Of a DNA stretch of 64,000 nt, positions 1 through 8,234 are shown piece after piece. Origin of the DNA: Sphingomonas sp. OK281 (GTDB taxonomy: Bacteria; Pseudomonadota; Alphaproteobacteria; Sphingomonadales; Sphingomonadaceae); contig NZ_FOVZ01000001.1 of NCBI RefSeq assembly GCF_900115295.1, positions 1,240,001-1,304,000 on the forward strand, in the 5' to 3' direction. The notes under the pieces were generated by a model, which ran no database searches, was not told the DNA's origin, and was given only the letters and a program-made list of their open reading frames with translations. The translations under genes were made by a program, and so were the position numbers. Positions within the stretch are counted from its first letter, which is position 1; each line of letters starts with the position of its first letter.

Positions 1-40
1 GGCGATTGCGCGGTGAAAATTTCGGTGAGAGCGTGCATCG

Positions 41-59
41 GCCAGCGCCTAACGCTGGC
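41..59. terminator. Hairpin upstream of cytochrome b561 gene
   Basis: Perfect 7-bp inverted repeat GCCAGCG / CGCTGGC around a 5-base loop. No T-run follows, so it is only terminator-like. It probably closes a gene lying left of the window. Confidence 0.35.
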
Positions 60-129
60 TTGCTGAACGCGCTATTGCAGAGTGTGTCGAGGACCAAGAA
101 TCGACACGGCGTGGTGGAGCGAATAGCGG

Positions 130-699
130 ATGAGTACTAGATACACGGGTGTCGCCATCGCCTTCCATTGGCTGATCGCGGTGGGAATCGTCATCAACGT
201 GACCCTGCCCTGGCTCTGGCCACACCTTGCCGACGAACGCGTGCGCCCGGCGATCGACCTGCACAAGTCGATCGGGATCACGATCCTCGGCCTGGCGATC
301 ATGCGCCTGCTCTGGCGGCTGACGCATCGGCCTCCGCCAATGCCGACCACGTATCAGAAATGGGAAATCGGCGCGGCGCACGTGACCCACTGGCTGCTGT
401 ACGCACTGATCTTTGCGATGCCGCTGACCGGCTGGATCATGGACTCGGCGTACAAGGATGCGGCTACCCACCCGATGTTCCTGTTCGGGCTGTTCGAATG
501 GCCGCGGATCGGCACGATATTGAGCTTGCCGCCCGCCACGCGAGATGCCGTGCACGATGGTTTCGGCGCCTCGCACGTGTACCTATCCTACCTGCTCTAT
601 ACACTCGTCGCGTTCCATATCGGCGGCGCCCTGAAACACGAATGGATCGATCGACACCGCGAGCTGCGCCGCATGATGCCAGCTTGGCGACGACATTAA
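130..699 (+). CDS. Cytochrome b561 family membrane protein
   Basis: A 189-residue integral membrane protein with four predicted helices, the size and layout of prokaryotic cytochrome b561. It opens with STRYTGVAIAFHWLIAVGI. Histidines suited to binding two b hemes sit in the helices: FHWL near residue 13, LHKS near 45, HVTHW near 90, and FHIGG in the last helix before a basic cytoplasmic tail. The family moves electrons across the inner membrane, often from quinol to oxygen or superoxide; the partner is not identifiable here. It stands alone, with a recombinase stub just downstream. Confidence 0.9.
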   Translation: MSTRYTGVAIAFHWLIAVGIVINVTLPWLWPHLADERVRPAIDLHKSIGITILGLAIMRLLWRLTHRPPPMPTTYQKWEIGAAHVTHWLLYALIFAMPLTGWIMDSAYKDAATHPMFLFGLFEWPRIGTILSLPPATRDAVHDGFGASHVYLSYLLYTLVAFHIGGALKHEWIDRHRELRRMMPAWRRH

Positions 700-741
700 G
701 GGGAGCCGGAGAAGCGGCGGCCCCCAGCAAACAGACGACTG

Positions 742-873
742 CCCGTTACCCAAGCCTTAAATCTGCGCGCGGTGCAGATCCTGCTCGGCCATGCTAAGAT
801 TGAGAGCAGGGTTCGCTACCTTGGCGACGATGCCGCAGACGCGTTGGAGCTTTCAGAGCGGACGGATGTCTGA
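742..873 (+). pseudogene. C-terminal remnant of a tyrosine recombinase/integrase
   Basis: Translating from 742 gives PVTQALNLRAVQILLGHAKI followed by ES, RVRYLG and a DALELSERTDV tail, then TGA at 871-873. This is the C-terminal end of a phage-type integrase: the LLGH histidine box, and the Tyr of RYLG as the catalytic nucleophile. Nothing upstream in any frame supplies the Arg or first catalytic residues, and the b561 gene ends only 40 bases before. It is therefore a 44-residue stub, probably left by a lost integrative element. It is too short and lacks a start, so it was found by reading the intergenic DNA directly. Confidence 0.8.
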
Positions 874-1065
874 CCGCCTTCGGTCGTCCACGAGCCGTCT
901 CGAACTCCCAACATCGGGGCATCCGTCAATCGTTCAGATTTATGTTCCAGTACTGCCCTGCAGTGGTGTCACCGGAAGGACGCCGTTTCGTAACCGAAAT
1001 GACTCAGTCGACGTCTAGCCGCGACGAGGGGGGCGGCCGTCCGGCTGCTGCGACAGGGAAACACC

Positions 1066-3447
1066 ATGATATATTTTTCGCGCCGCGGACTGCGCAGCGG
1101 TCACGGCTACGCCATTCTGATGGCGTCCGCGGCACTAATTGCGTTTGCGCCCGGCGCGTATGCCCAGTCCGCCGACCCCCAGTTCCAGACTGCAGAGGCC
1201 ACCGCAGATGCCGACACCGCCGCCGACATTGTCGTGGTCGGCGCCGGTGAAACCCGCTCGGTATCGACGCTGTTGCCGGCGAACCTCGACTCGCTGCCGC
1301 CCGGCACCAGCATCCAGAAGGCGCTGAACGTGCTGCCCGGTGTCAGCGCGCAGTCGATCGATGCGCTGGGCCTCAACGAACAGTCGATGTCGCTGCAGGT
1401 TCGCGGTTTCAGCACGACGCATCTCGGCTACACGCTCGACGGGATGCCGCTCGGCGACGGCGCCTACAACAACTATAACGGCCTCACGATCAGCCGCGCG
1501 TTGATTTCGGAGAATTTGGGCCGTGCAGATCTCGCGACGGGGATCGCCGGTCTCGGCATCGCCTCGACCAGCAACCTCGGCGGTGCGGTGATGTATACCA
1601 GCAGCAATCCAAGTAAGGATCTCGGCCTCAAAATCAGCCAGACGGTCGGCAGTGAGAACGCCCTGCGCACCTTCGTCCGCGTCGACACCGGCGAGTATGA
1701 AGGCCTGTCGGCCTATGTCTCGGGCCAATATGCCCGGCAGGACCTGTTCGTCGACCAAGGCGCGTATACCCGGTCCACCAGCAAGCAGATCAACGCCAAG
1801 ATCATGTACAAGACCGACGGTTTCCGCCTCACCGCCTTTGCAGACATCTCGCGCACCAACCAGGCCGACGATGCCTATCTATCGAAGGAAACGCTGGGAC
1901 GCCGCGGCTGGGATCTCGGCGGTTACGCGCCCGACTGGCAGACCTATCTCAGCCGCAACGCCTGCGCCGTGACGACGACGCCCATCAAGTGTGCGCCCTC
2001 GGTGCTGCCGGAAAAGAGCGGCGACGTCACCTACACCAATGGCCAGATCCTGCGGAACGACGAACTCTTCTATCTTGCGGCGGACATCGACATCGCCAAG
2101 GGCCTAAGCGCGCGCGTCCAGGGCTATCGCCACACCGACAAGGGTGCCGGCAACAACTTCATCTCCGGGCTCTCGACACAGGGCACGGCAACCACGGCGG
2201 ACGATCTGCCGGTGCAGATCCGCGACACGCGTTATACCATCGACCGCGACGGTATCCTCGGCAGCCTGAGCTGGCGGATCGGCTTTAACCATTTCGAAGC
2301 GGGCGTCTGGACGGAGGGCAACACCAGCAGCGCGGCGCGCTATATCCGCAACGACGTGAAGGGCCCGTTCGACCTGGGACAGTTCCTCGGTGGCCAGCCG
2401 GCGACGGCGCAGTGGGTCCAGGAGACCGACTGGACGACGCGGCAATTCTACCTGCAGGATACGGTCTTGCTGCTCGACGATGCGCTCAGTTTCGATTTCG
2501 GCTTCAAGGGCACCTATTCCAGGTCCGAGGCGCGCGCGGTGCCCGGTATCGCCAAGGCTGCGCCGCCCGCATCCACGCAGTTCGCGACTGGCACGCTGGT
2601 GGCCAAGGATTACTTCCTCCCCGAGGCCGGCGTACGCTATGAAGTCGCGCGCGGGCACGAACTGTTCGCAAGCTATGCCGAGAACATCGCGATGTACCAG
2701 GGCGGCTTCAAGCTCGGGCCGCAATCGGTGACGCAGGCGATCTGGAACGTCCAGGGATCGACGCTGAAGCCGGAAACGTCGCGCAGCGTCGAGGGCGGCT
2801 ATCGGTATGTCAGCCGGATGCTGCAGGTGTCACTGACCGGCTATTGGGTGAAGTTCGACGATCGCTTGCTGCAGTACAACCCGTGCCCGACAAACCAGCA
2901 ACAGAACCCGGGCTGTGGCAATTCCTTCCACAATGCCGGCAGCGTCACGGCGCGCGGCATCGAGCTGGGCGTCCTCCTGAAGCCGGCACCGTGGATTACG
3001 TGGTATAATGCGGCGTCGCTCAACAAGACGACCTATGATCAGGATCTGAACTTCTGCACGACCACCTGCGTGCTCTATGCCACCGAAGGCAAGCAGCAGG
3101 TGGATACCCCGAAACAGCTATTCTCGAGCATGCTCACCCTGACGCAGGGCGGCTTCTCCGCGTCGGTGCTGGGTAAGTATACAGGGAAGCGCTATTATAC
3201 CTATACCAACGACCAGGGGTTCGGCGGTTATGCTACGGTCGATCTCGGCCTCAGCTACAGCTTCGACGACTTCGGCCCGTTGAAGAACACGAAGCTGTCG
3301 CTGAACGTCACCAACCTGACGGACAAGCGCTATGCCTCCAATTTCGACAGCAGCGTGTTCGCGCCGAGCGACCCCACGGGATCGATCCTGGTATTCCATT
3401 CGTCGGCACCACGGCAGGTCTTCGGAACCCTCGGCGTTGCGTTCTAG
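1066..3447 (+). CDS. TonB-dependent outer-membrane receptor
   Basis: A 793-residue receptor. Residues 1 to about 34 are a signal peptide ending AYAQ. A TonB-box-like DIVVVG lies near residue 54, followed by the plug domain (LPGVSAQSID, VRGFS, DGMPLGDGAYN, about 75-190). The 22-strand barrel fills the rest, with the typical NVTNLTDKRYA near the end and a terminal Phe (GVAF), the outer-membrane sorting residue. The start has a good ribosome site (AGGGAA). The phytase-like esterase begins within 20 bases of the stop or overlaps it, so the two are very likely co-transcribed. The substrate cannot be read from sequence; the partner suggests a phospho-ester or ester ligand. Confidence 0.93.
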   Translation: MIYFSRRGLRSGHGYAILMASAALIAFAPGAYAQSADPQFQTAEATADADTAADIVVVGAGETRSVSTLLPANLDSLPPGTSIQKALNVLPGVSAQSIDALGLNEQSMSLQVRGFSTTHLGYTLDGMPLGDGAYNNYNGLTISRALISENLGRADLATGIAGLGIASTSNLGGAVMYTSSNPSKDLGLKISQTVGSENALRTFVRVDTGEYEGLSAYVSGQYARQDLFVDQGAYTRSTSKQINAKIMYKTDGFRLTAFADISRTNQADDAYLSKETLGRRGWDLGGYAPDWQTYLSRNACAVTTTPIKCAPSVLPEKSGDVTYTNGQILRNDELFYLAADIDIAKGLSARVQGYRHTDKGAGNNFISGLSTQGTATTADDLPVQIRDTRYTIDRDGILGSLSWRIGFNHFEAGVWTEGNTSSAARYIRNDVKGPFDLGQFLGGQPATAQWVQETDWTTRQFYLQDTVLLLDDALSFDFGFKGTYSRSEARAVPGIAKAAPPASTQFATGTLVAKDYFLPEAGVRYEVARGHELFASYAENIAMYQGGFKLGPQSVTQAIWNVQGSTLKPETSRSVEGGYRYVSRMLQVSLTGYWVKFDDRLLQYNPCPTNQQQNPGCGNSFHNAGSVTARGIELGVLLKPAPWITWYNAASLNKTTYDQDLNFCTTTCVLYATEGKQQVDTPKQLFSSMLTLTQGGFSASVLGKYTGKRYYTYTNDQGFGGYATVDLGLSYSFDDFGPLKNTKLSLNVTNLTDKRYASNFDSSVFAPSDPTGSILVFHSSAPRQVFGTLGVAF

Positions 3448-3463
3448 ACGCCTGCCGGCCCTG

Positions 3464-4897
3464 ATGATCCTGATGGATCTCCTCACCGCCTTCACCGGCG
3501 GCGAGGAGGCCATCACCCGACCCCATCTCGATCGGACCGCCGGCGCGCACAGCGTCTCGCTGCACGGCCGGACCTATGTCGATCAGGGGCTGGTCGGCGC
3601 AGGTGTGCTGTCGGCGGACACGGTCGATTTCCTCGGCGATACGCTCGGTTCCTTCTCCTCGCTGAAGATCGCGCGCGACAGCTGGAAACGGGTTGGCGAT
3701 CACTACGAAGGCGTGCTCTGGACCCTTCCCGATCGGGGTCGCAACGATCCGGCGGCCAAGCTCTTCTTCGATTATCCCGCACGGCTGAACCGGTTTCGCA
3801 TCCGCTTCACGCCGGCCCGCGGCACGCTCGATCTGATGCCTGATGGCGGCTTGGAACTTCGGGACTTTCGCGGCCAGCCCTTCACGGGCGCCGATCCGGG
3901 TACGGGCACGCTTACCGAGCGAAGCATTGCTCTACCTGCACCGGCCAACGGCATAGGTGCCGGCAAGGTATCGTTTGATGCGGAATCGCTGCAATTCGCA
4001 CGCGACGGCAGCTTCTACATCGGCGACGAATACGCCGCGAACATCTATTACTTCGATCGGCAAGGTCGCTTGCGCGGCGTGATCCGCCCCCCCACCGCGA
4101 TCGCGCCACAACGCGCCGGACGACGCTATTTCGGATCGTTGGAAGCACCCGACACCGGTCGGCGCAACAACCAGGGGCCGGAGGGCATGTCGCTGTCGCC
4201 CGACGGTCGCACGCTGTTCGTGACGCTGCAAAGTGCGCTTATGCAGGACAGCGCCAACGGCAACGCATCGGGTAGGATCAACACGCGAATTCTTGTGTAC
4301 GACCTGAGCCGCACGCCGACTCCGGCGCACCCGATCGCGCATCACGTGGTGCAACTGCCCGCCTATGCCGACCGCGGCGATGGCAGCGCACCCAATCGCA
4401 CCGCGGCACAAAGCGAGATCCTCGCGCTCGACGACCACCGGTTCCTCATGCTCGCCCGCGATGCCGCGGGTCGCGGCGCGGAAAAGACAACGCCCATCAT
4501 CTACAAAAGTATTCTACTCGTCGACACTACAGGCGCGACCAATCTTGCGGGTACGTCATACGAGACCGGCATCGTCTCCGTGCTGCGGAGTCCGGCCAGC
4601 ACGACGTTGAGAACCGGTATCGTCCCGGCCAGTTCAGTCGAGTTGATCAACATGCTCAACCCGGTCCAGTTGGCACGCGTCGGACTGACCGTCGCGGATC
4701 TCTCTGAAAAATGGGAGGCGATGGATCTCGTGCCGGTGCTGGAGCAGGACCATCCGAACGACTATTTCCTGCTCGTCGGCAACGACAACGACTTCATCGC
4801 ACGGCATTGCCAGATGTCCGGCCAATCCTGCGATTCCGACGTCGACAATGATAACCGAATACTAGTCTACCGTGTGGCACTGCCAGCGCCGCTCTGA
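3464..4897 (+). CDS. Esterase-like activity of phytase family protein
   Basis: A 477-residue protein of the phytase-like esterase family (beta-propeller type). Visible hallmarks are RNNQGPEGMSLSPDGRTLFV in the middle, a DDHRFLMLARD strand, and a C-terminal DYFLLVGNDNDF with a DNDNRILVY end. Members are normally exported and often adjoin TonB-dependent receptors, as here. Start is uncertain. ATG 3464 leaves no n-region, whereas TTG at 3437, overlapping the receptor's stop, adds RSRR plus a hydrophobic stretch and makes a plausible signal peptide. No catalytic residue assignment is safe. A role in processing the receptor's ligand is inference. Confidence 0.82.
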   Translation: MILMDLLTAFTGGEEAITRPHLDRTAGAHSVSLHGRTYVDQGLVGAGVLSADTVDFLGDTLGSFSSLKIARDSWKRVGDHYEGVLWTLPDRGRNDPAAKLFFDYPARLNRFRIRFTPARGTLDLMPDGGLELRDFRGQPFTGADPGTGTLTERSIALPAPANGIGAGKVSFDAESLQFARDGSFYIGDEYAANIYYFDRQGRLRGVIRPPTAIAPQRAGRRYFGSLEAPDTGRRNNQGPEGMSLSPDGRTLFVTLQSALMQDSANGNASGRINTRILVYDLSRTPTPAHPIAHHVVQLPAYADRGDGSAPNRTAAQSEILALDDHRFLMLARDAAGRGAEKTTPIIYKSILLVDTTGATNLAGTSYETGIVSVLRSPASTTLRTGIVPASSVELINMLNPVQLARVGLTVADLSEKWEAMDLVPVLEQDHPNDYFLLVGNDNDFIARHCQMSGQSCDSDVDNDNRILVYRVALPAPL

Positions 4898-5151
4898 CTC
4901 GCGAGCGGCGCTCGGCAGCTGTTGCGAGACGATCGACCGGCGCGACTGCCGCGGCTGCATCATCGGCGCCGGTTCCGCCCCCAAGTTTTAGTGTACTGAC
5001 TCAATGGCCTACGGGACGATGTGCTTAGGCCGCTGAAGAAGATCCTCACGATAGTGGTCAACTGGGTCGACGATTCTAAAACTGGACACCCACTCGTAAC
5101 GCGTTGCCATTGTCATCGCCGACGTTCGAGTGGCCTTCCGACATTTGCTGT

Positions 5152-6210
5152 TCAACGTGGCGAACCAGTTGAAGCGTTGCGACACACGCCACCCCACCGC
5201 CATCCGAGTGCTGGCGCGACGTGCGTCAGGACGGACTCGATCACATGCACGTTGTAGTCGACGCCGAGTTGGTTCGGCACCGTGAGCAGCACTGTGTCGG
5301 CCTCGGCAATGCCCTCGTCGGCACGGAGCTGCTCGATCAGCTGTTCGGGCTCGGCCGCATAGGAACGGCCGAACACGGCACGCATATTGTCTATCACGCC
5401 GATCTGGTCGCTGCTTTCACCCCGCCCAAAATAGCCGCGGTCGCGATCGTTCATCAGCGCAAAGATCGAGCGCGATACCGATACCCGCGGCTCCCAGTCA
5501 TGCCCCGCGTCCTTCCAGGCCTGACGATAGAGCCGGATCTGCTTGGCTTGCTGCACGTGGAGCGGTTCGCCGCTCTCGTCCGCCTTCAAGGTCGAGCTTT
5601 GCAGGTTCATGCCGTTCTGCGCGGCCCAGATCGCGGTGGCATTCGACGACGAACCCCACCAGATGCGCCGCCGCAGGCCCGGCGCATGCGGTTCGAGCCG
5701 CAACAACCCTGCTGGATTGGGGAACATGGGGTTCGGGCTCGGTTGCGCGAACCCCTCGCCTTTCAGCAGATCGAGCAGCACTTCGGCATGGCGACGCCCC
5801 ATGTCGGCGTCGGTCTCGCCTTTGGCCGGCGCGTACCCAAAGTGACGCCATCCATCGACCACCTGCTCGGGTGAACCGCGGCTGATACCGAGCTGCAAGC
5901 GGCCGCCGCTGATCAGGTCAGCCGATCCAGCATCCTCCGCCATGTAGAACGGATTTTCGTAGCGCATGTCGATCACGCCGGTACCGATCTCGATCCGGCT
6001 GGTCCTGGCGCCCACCGCAGCCAGCAGCGGAAAGGGCGATGCGAGCTGCTGGGCGAAGTGGTGCACGCGGAAATATGCACCGTCGGCGCCCAATTCCTCC
6101 GCGGCGACGGCCAGGTCGATCGACTGCAGCAGCACGTCCGACGCGGACCGCGTTGCGGATTGCGGTGATGACGACCAATGGCCAAACGAAAGGAACCCAA
6201 TCTTCTTTAT
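5152..6210 (-). CDS. LLM-class flavin-dependent oxidoreductase with ATA in place of its start codon
   Basis: A luciferase-like monooxygenase (bacterial luciferase fold, FMN or F420). Internal motifs include ADGAYFRVHHFA, IEIGTGVIDMRYENP, GRLQLGISRGSPEQV and a C-terminal LTHVAPALGWR. Homology does not begin at the first legal start (GTG, 6135). It runs 25 codons further, through KKIGFLSFGHWSSSPQS, which is the normal family N-terminus. The codon at the expected Met (6208-6210) is ATA, preceded by an intact ribosome site AGGA seven bases away. No ATG, GTG or TTG was seen in frame close upstream. Either the gene uses ATA inefficiently, starts at the internal GTG with loss of the first strand, or is newly dead. 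The body is otherwise uninterrupted over 352 codons. Confidence 0.8.
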   Translation of the reverse strand: MKKIGFLSFGHWSSSPQSATRSASDVLLQSIDLAVAAEELGADGAYFRVHHFAQQLASPFPLLAAVGARTSRIEIGTGVIDMRYENPFYMAEDAGSADLISGGRLQLGISRGSPEQVVDGWRHFGYAPAKGETDADMGRRHAEVLLDLLKGEGFAQPSPNPMFPNPAGLLRLEPHAPGLRRRIWWGSSSNATAIWAAQNGMNLQSSTLKADESGEPLHVQQAKQIRLYRQAWKDAGHDWEPRVSVSRSIFALMNDRDRGYFGRGESSDQIGVIDNMRAVFGRSYAAEPEQLIEQLRADEGIAEADTVLLTVPNQLGVDYNVHVIESVLTHVAPALGWRWGGVCRNASTGSPR

Positions 6211-6263
6211 GGCGCAATCCTGATGTTTGCCGTCGTCAAGCTCGTGACGGCGATCTGATGTCG

Positions 6264-6275
6264 TCTTACGTAAGA
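6264..6275. promoter_or_regulatory. 12-bp perfect palindrome upstream of the LLM oxidoreductase
   Basis: TCTTACGTAAGA is a perfect 12-bp palindrome about 55 bases upstream of the ATA/Met position of the LLM oxidoreductase. It fits an operator for a dimeric repressor (MarR, HxlR or TetR type). No intact regulator gene lies next to it, so the regulator may have been lost with the decayed neighbours. Confidence 0.45.
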
Positions 6276-6428
6276 TAGGGTGCGAGTGACGCCGCGTCGC
6301 TGCATGGAGGCGGAAACGCAGCTATTCCGTTTTACCAACGACGATCGACGACGCTGCGGCGACATCCCGGCTCCTCTGCCGTCCTCGGGATCGTTGCCGG
6401 CAGACATGCGTGCTCCGGACTCGCCGGG

Positions 6429-6650
6429 TCAACGCGATCCGTGCAAAGCCAAATCGGCCGCCCGCATGGAACAGAGGCGGTCGGGCGAGGATACCGACAA
6501 GCTGTTCCACGAGAATGCGGAGCGGGATGCGGCGCCATCGGACCAGATGCGCTGCGCGACGAGCAACAGTTCCTCAAGGGTCGGCGCCCTTCCCTCGCCC
6601 ATGCAGTCGATCACGGCATCCACGAACAGGGGGCTGGTCGATCGCGACAT
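6429..6650 (-). CDS. Small hypothetical protein, possibly a fragment
   Basis: A 73-codon frame beginning SRSTSPLFVDAVIDCMGEGR with a ribosome site (GAGGT) six to seven bases before its ATG. The first 50 residues have normal protein composition (TLEELLLVAQRIWSDGAASR); the C-terminus looks frameshifted or random. Ten bases upstream on the same strand another frame ends with VEHHASEASGTYIGSQPH, which also reads like real protein but is quickly lost into the antisense of the SDR remnant. I do not recognise either. Both may be leftovers of genes broken by the rearrangement that damaged this block. Confidence 0.3.
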   Translation of the reverse strand: MSRSTSPLFVDAVIDCMGEGRAPTLEELLLVAQRIWSDGAASRSAFSWNSLSVSSPDRLCSMRAADLALHGSR

Positions 6651-6758
6651 GCTGGCACCTCAATGTGGCTGAGAACCGATGTAGGTGCCGCTGGCTTCGC
6701 TGGCATGATGCTCGACCGGATACGCGCCAGACGGAACATCGAACGCGCCAGCTAGCAT

Positions 6759-7511
6759 GATCGCCGTATCTCCCGGACAGGTATTGGCGTATGCTGCGGC
6801 GTCGCCATCACCCTTGCCGCGAGCACGGTGACGATAGAGCTGGGTCCAGCTTCCGCCCGCAGTGCCGAGTGCCTGCGCGGACGAATCGCTGCGGCCATCG
6901 AGAAAGCTGGTGGCACTGCGTTTGCGATTCCTGCAGACTTGGTGGACCCGGCCACCGTGCCGGTCCTGTTCGACACGCTCGACCACGAGTTCACCAAGCG
7001 GAACGGCAGCAATACACTCGACATCGTGGTCAATAACGCGGGCAACGCCGGCTGGATCGGCTTCAAGGACGCGACGCCCGCCAGCTGGGACACGCTGATG
7101 ACAGTCTATCTGCGCGGGCCCTTCTTCATCGTCCAGGCCACAATGGATCGCCTCGCCGATGGCGGACGGATCATCAATATCTCGTCCGCCGCCGCGACGA
7201 AGCCGGTAACGGCGGCGCCGATTTACTCGATGGCCAAGGCGGCGATCAACACCCTGACGCAGGCGCTCGCCTCCGAACTGGGGCCGCGCGGGATCGCCGC
7301 GAAAGCCGTCGCGCCAGGCGTCACGCGGACCGACGCGAACGCGGGCTTCCGAAAGAATCCGGCGCTCGTGAAGGCGGTCGAGGCCAACATCGCGCTCGGA
7401 CGCTTTGGCGAGCCTTCGGAAATCGCCGCCGTCGTGGCGTTCCTGGCATCCGACGACCGCCACTGGGTGACCGGCCAGACGATCGAAGAGAGCGGCGGCT
7501 ACAAGCTCTGA
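6759..7511 (+). pseudogene. Short-chain dehydrogenase/reductase with lost N-terminus
   Basis: The frame carries most of a classical SDR: VVNNAGNAGW (NNAG motif), GGRIINISSAAA (catalytic Ser), YSMAKAA (YxxxK), VAPGVTRTDANAG, and a C-terminal WVTGQTIEESGGY. Upstream homology reaches SRTGIG, the second half of the TGxxxGxG cofactor loop, at about 6771-6788. An in-frame TAG at 6753 follows, and the first beta strand and its ATG are absent. A GTG at 6828 could start a 227-residue product, but this would lack the whole nucleotide-binding turn. It is therefore scored as a pseudogene. The next gene, also broken, starts 27 bases downstream, so the pair was once an operon. Confidence 0.7.
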
Positions 7512-7537
7512 CCGCCCGAAACCCCAAGGGAATTATC

Positions 7538-8000
7538 ATGACCTACGCAATCATCGGTTTCGGCGAGATCGGCCAGACCCTCGCCAAGACGTTCGCCCGC
7601 AAGGGGATTGCGGTATCCGTCGCGACCACGCGCGATCCGGAAAGCTTCGCATCGACCGCGGTCGTTATCGGTCCCGGCATCACGCCCCCGAGGCGGTCGA
7701 GGCGGACGGCCCTCGGCCAAGGTCCTTGCAGACGCGTTCGCCGGCGGCAGGGTGGTCAAGGCTTCAACCATCTGGTCGCCGCCGTGCTCGATCAGGATCC
7801 GGCCTTACAGGGCGGCAGGCGTGTCGTGTTCCTGTCGAGCGACGACGACGATGCGGCAGCACAGGTCGGCGCTCTGGCAAGATCTCGGCTTCGCGCCGAT
7901 CCAGCTCGGCGGGCTTTCGGAAGGTGGGCTGCTCGTTCAGGCGCACGACAAGAGCTGGGGCCGGATGATCTTCAAGGACCTGATCAGGTTCGACCAATGA
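7538..8000 (+). pseudogene. NADPH-dependent F420-reductase-like (NAD(P)-binding) protein, frameshifted with internal deletion
   Basis: The 5' end is intact: ribosome site AAGGGA, then MTYAIIGFGEIGQTLAKTFA, a Rossmann GxGxxG start, and TTRDPESFAS. After GPGIT the frame is lost and roughly 60-70 residues expected of this family are missing. Homology resumes in another frame as VLADAFAGGRVVK, returns to the first frame as GFNHLVAAVLDQDPALQGGR and VVFLSSDDDDAA, then shifts again to LGFAPIQLGGLSEGGLLVQA and IFKDLIRFDQ, with TGA at 7998-8000. At least three frame changes plus a deletion make a functional product impossible. Confidence 0.85.
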
Positions 8001-8234
8001 ACACCAGCGAGAGAGACGAAACGCTCGAGGCATCGAGAACCCGGCGGATCGCTTGGTCGTTTGAGCTCACATAGGTCCTTTGCGAGCGTTCAAGGGTCAA
8101 CAAGTGCCTGCCTATTGCGGACGATCTTCGGCAGCGCGTTGGTCTTACTCGGCGCGGAGACTATTGCCGAAGCGGCGCGGAAGGCTAGAACCCCCCTGCG
8201 GCGCCGATGATACGATGCCGAACGGGGGGATTCC

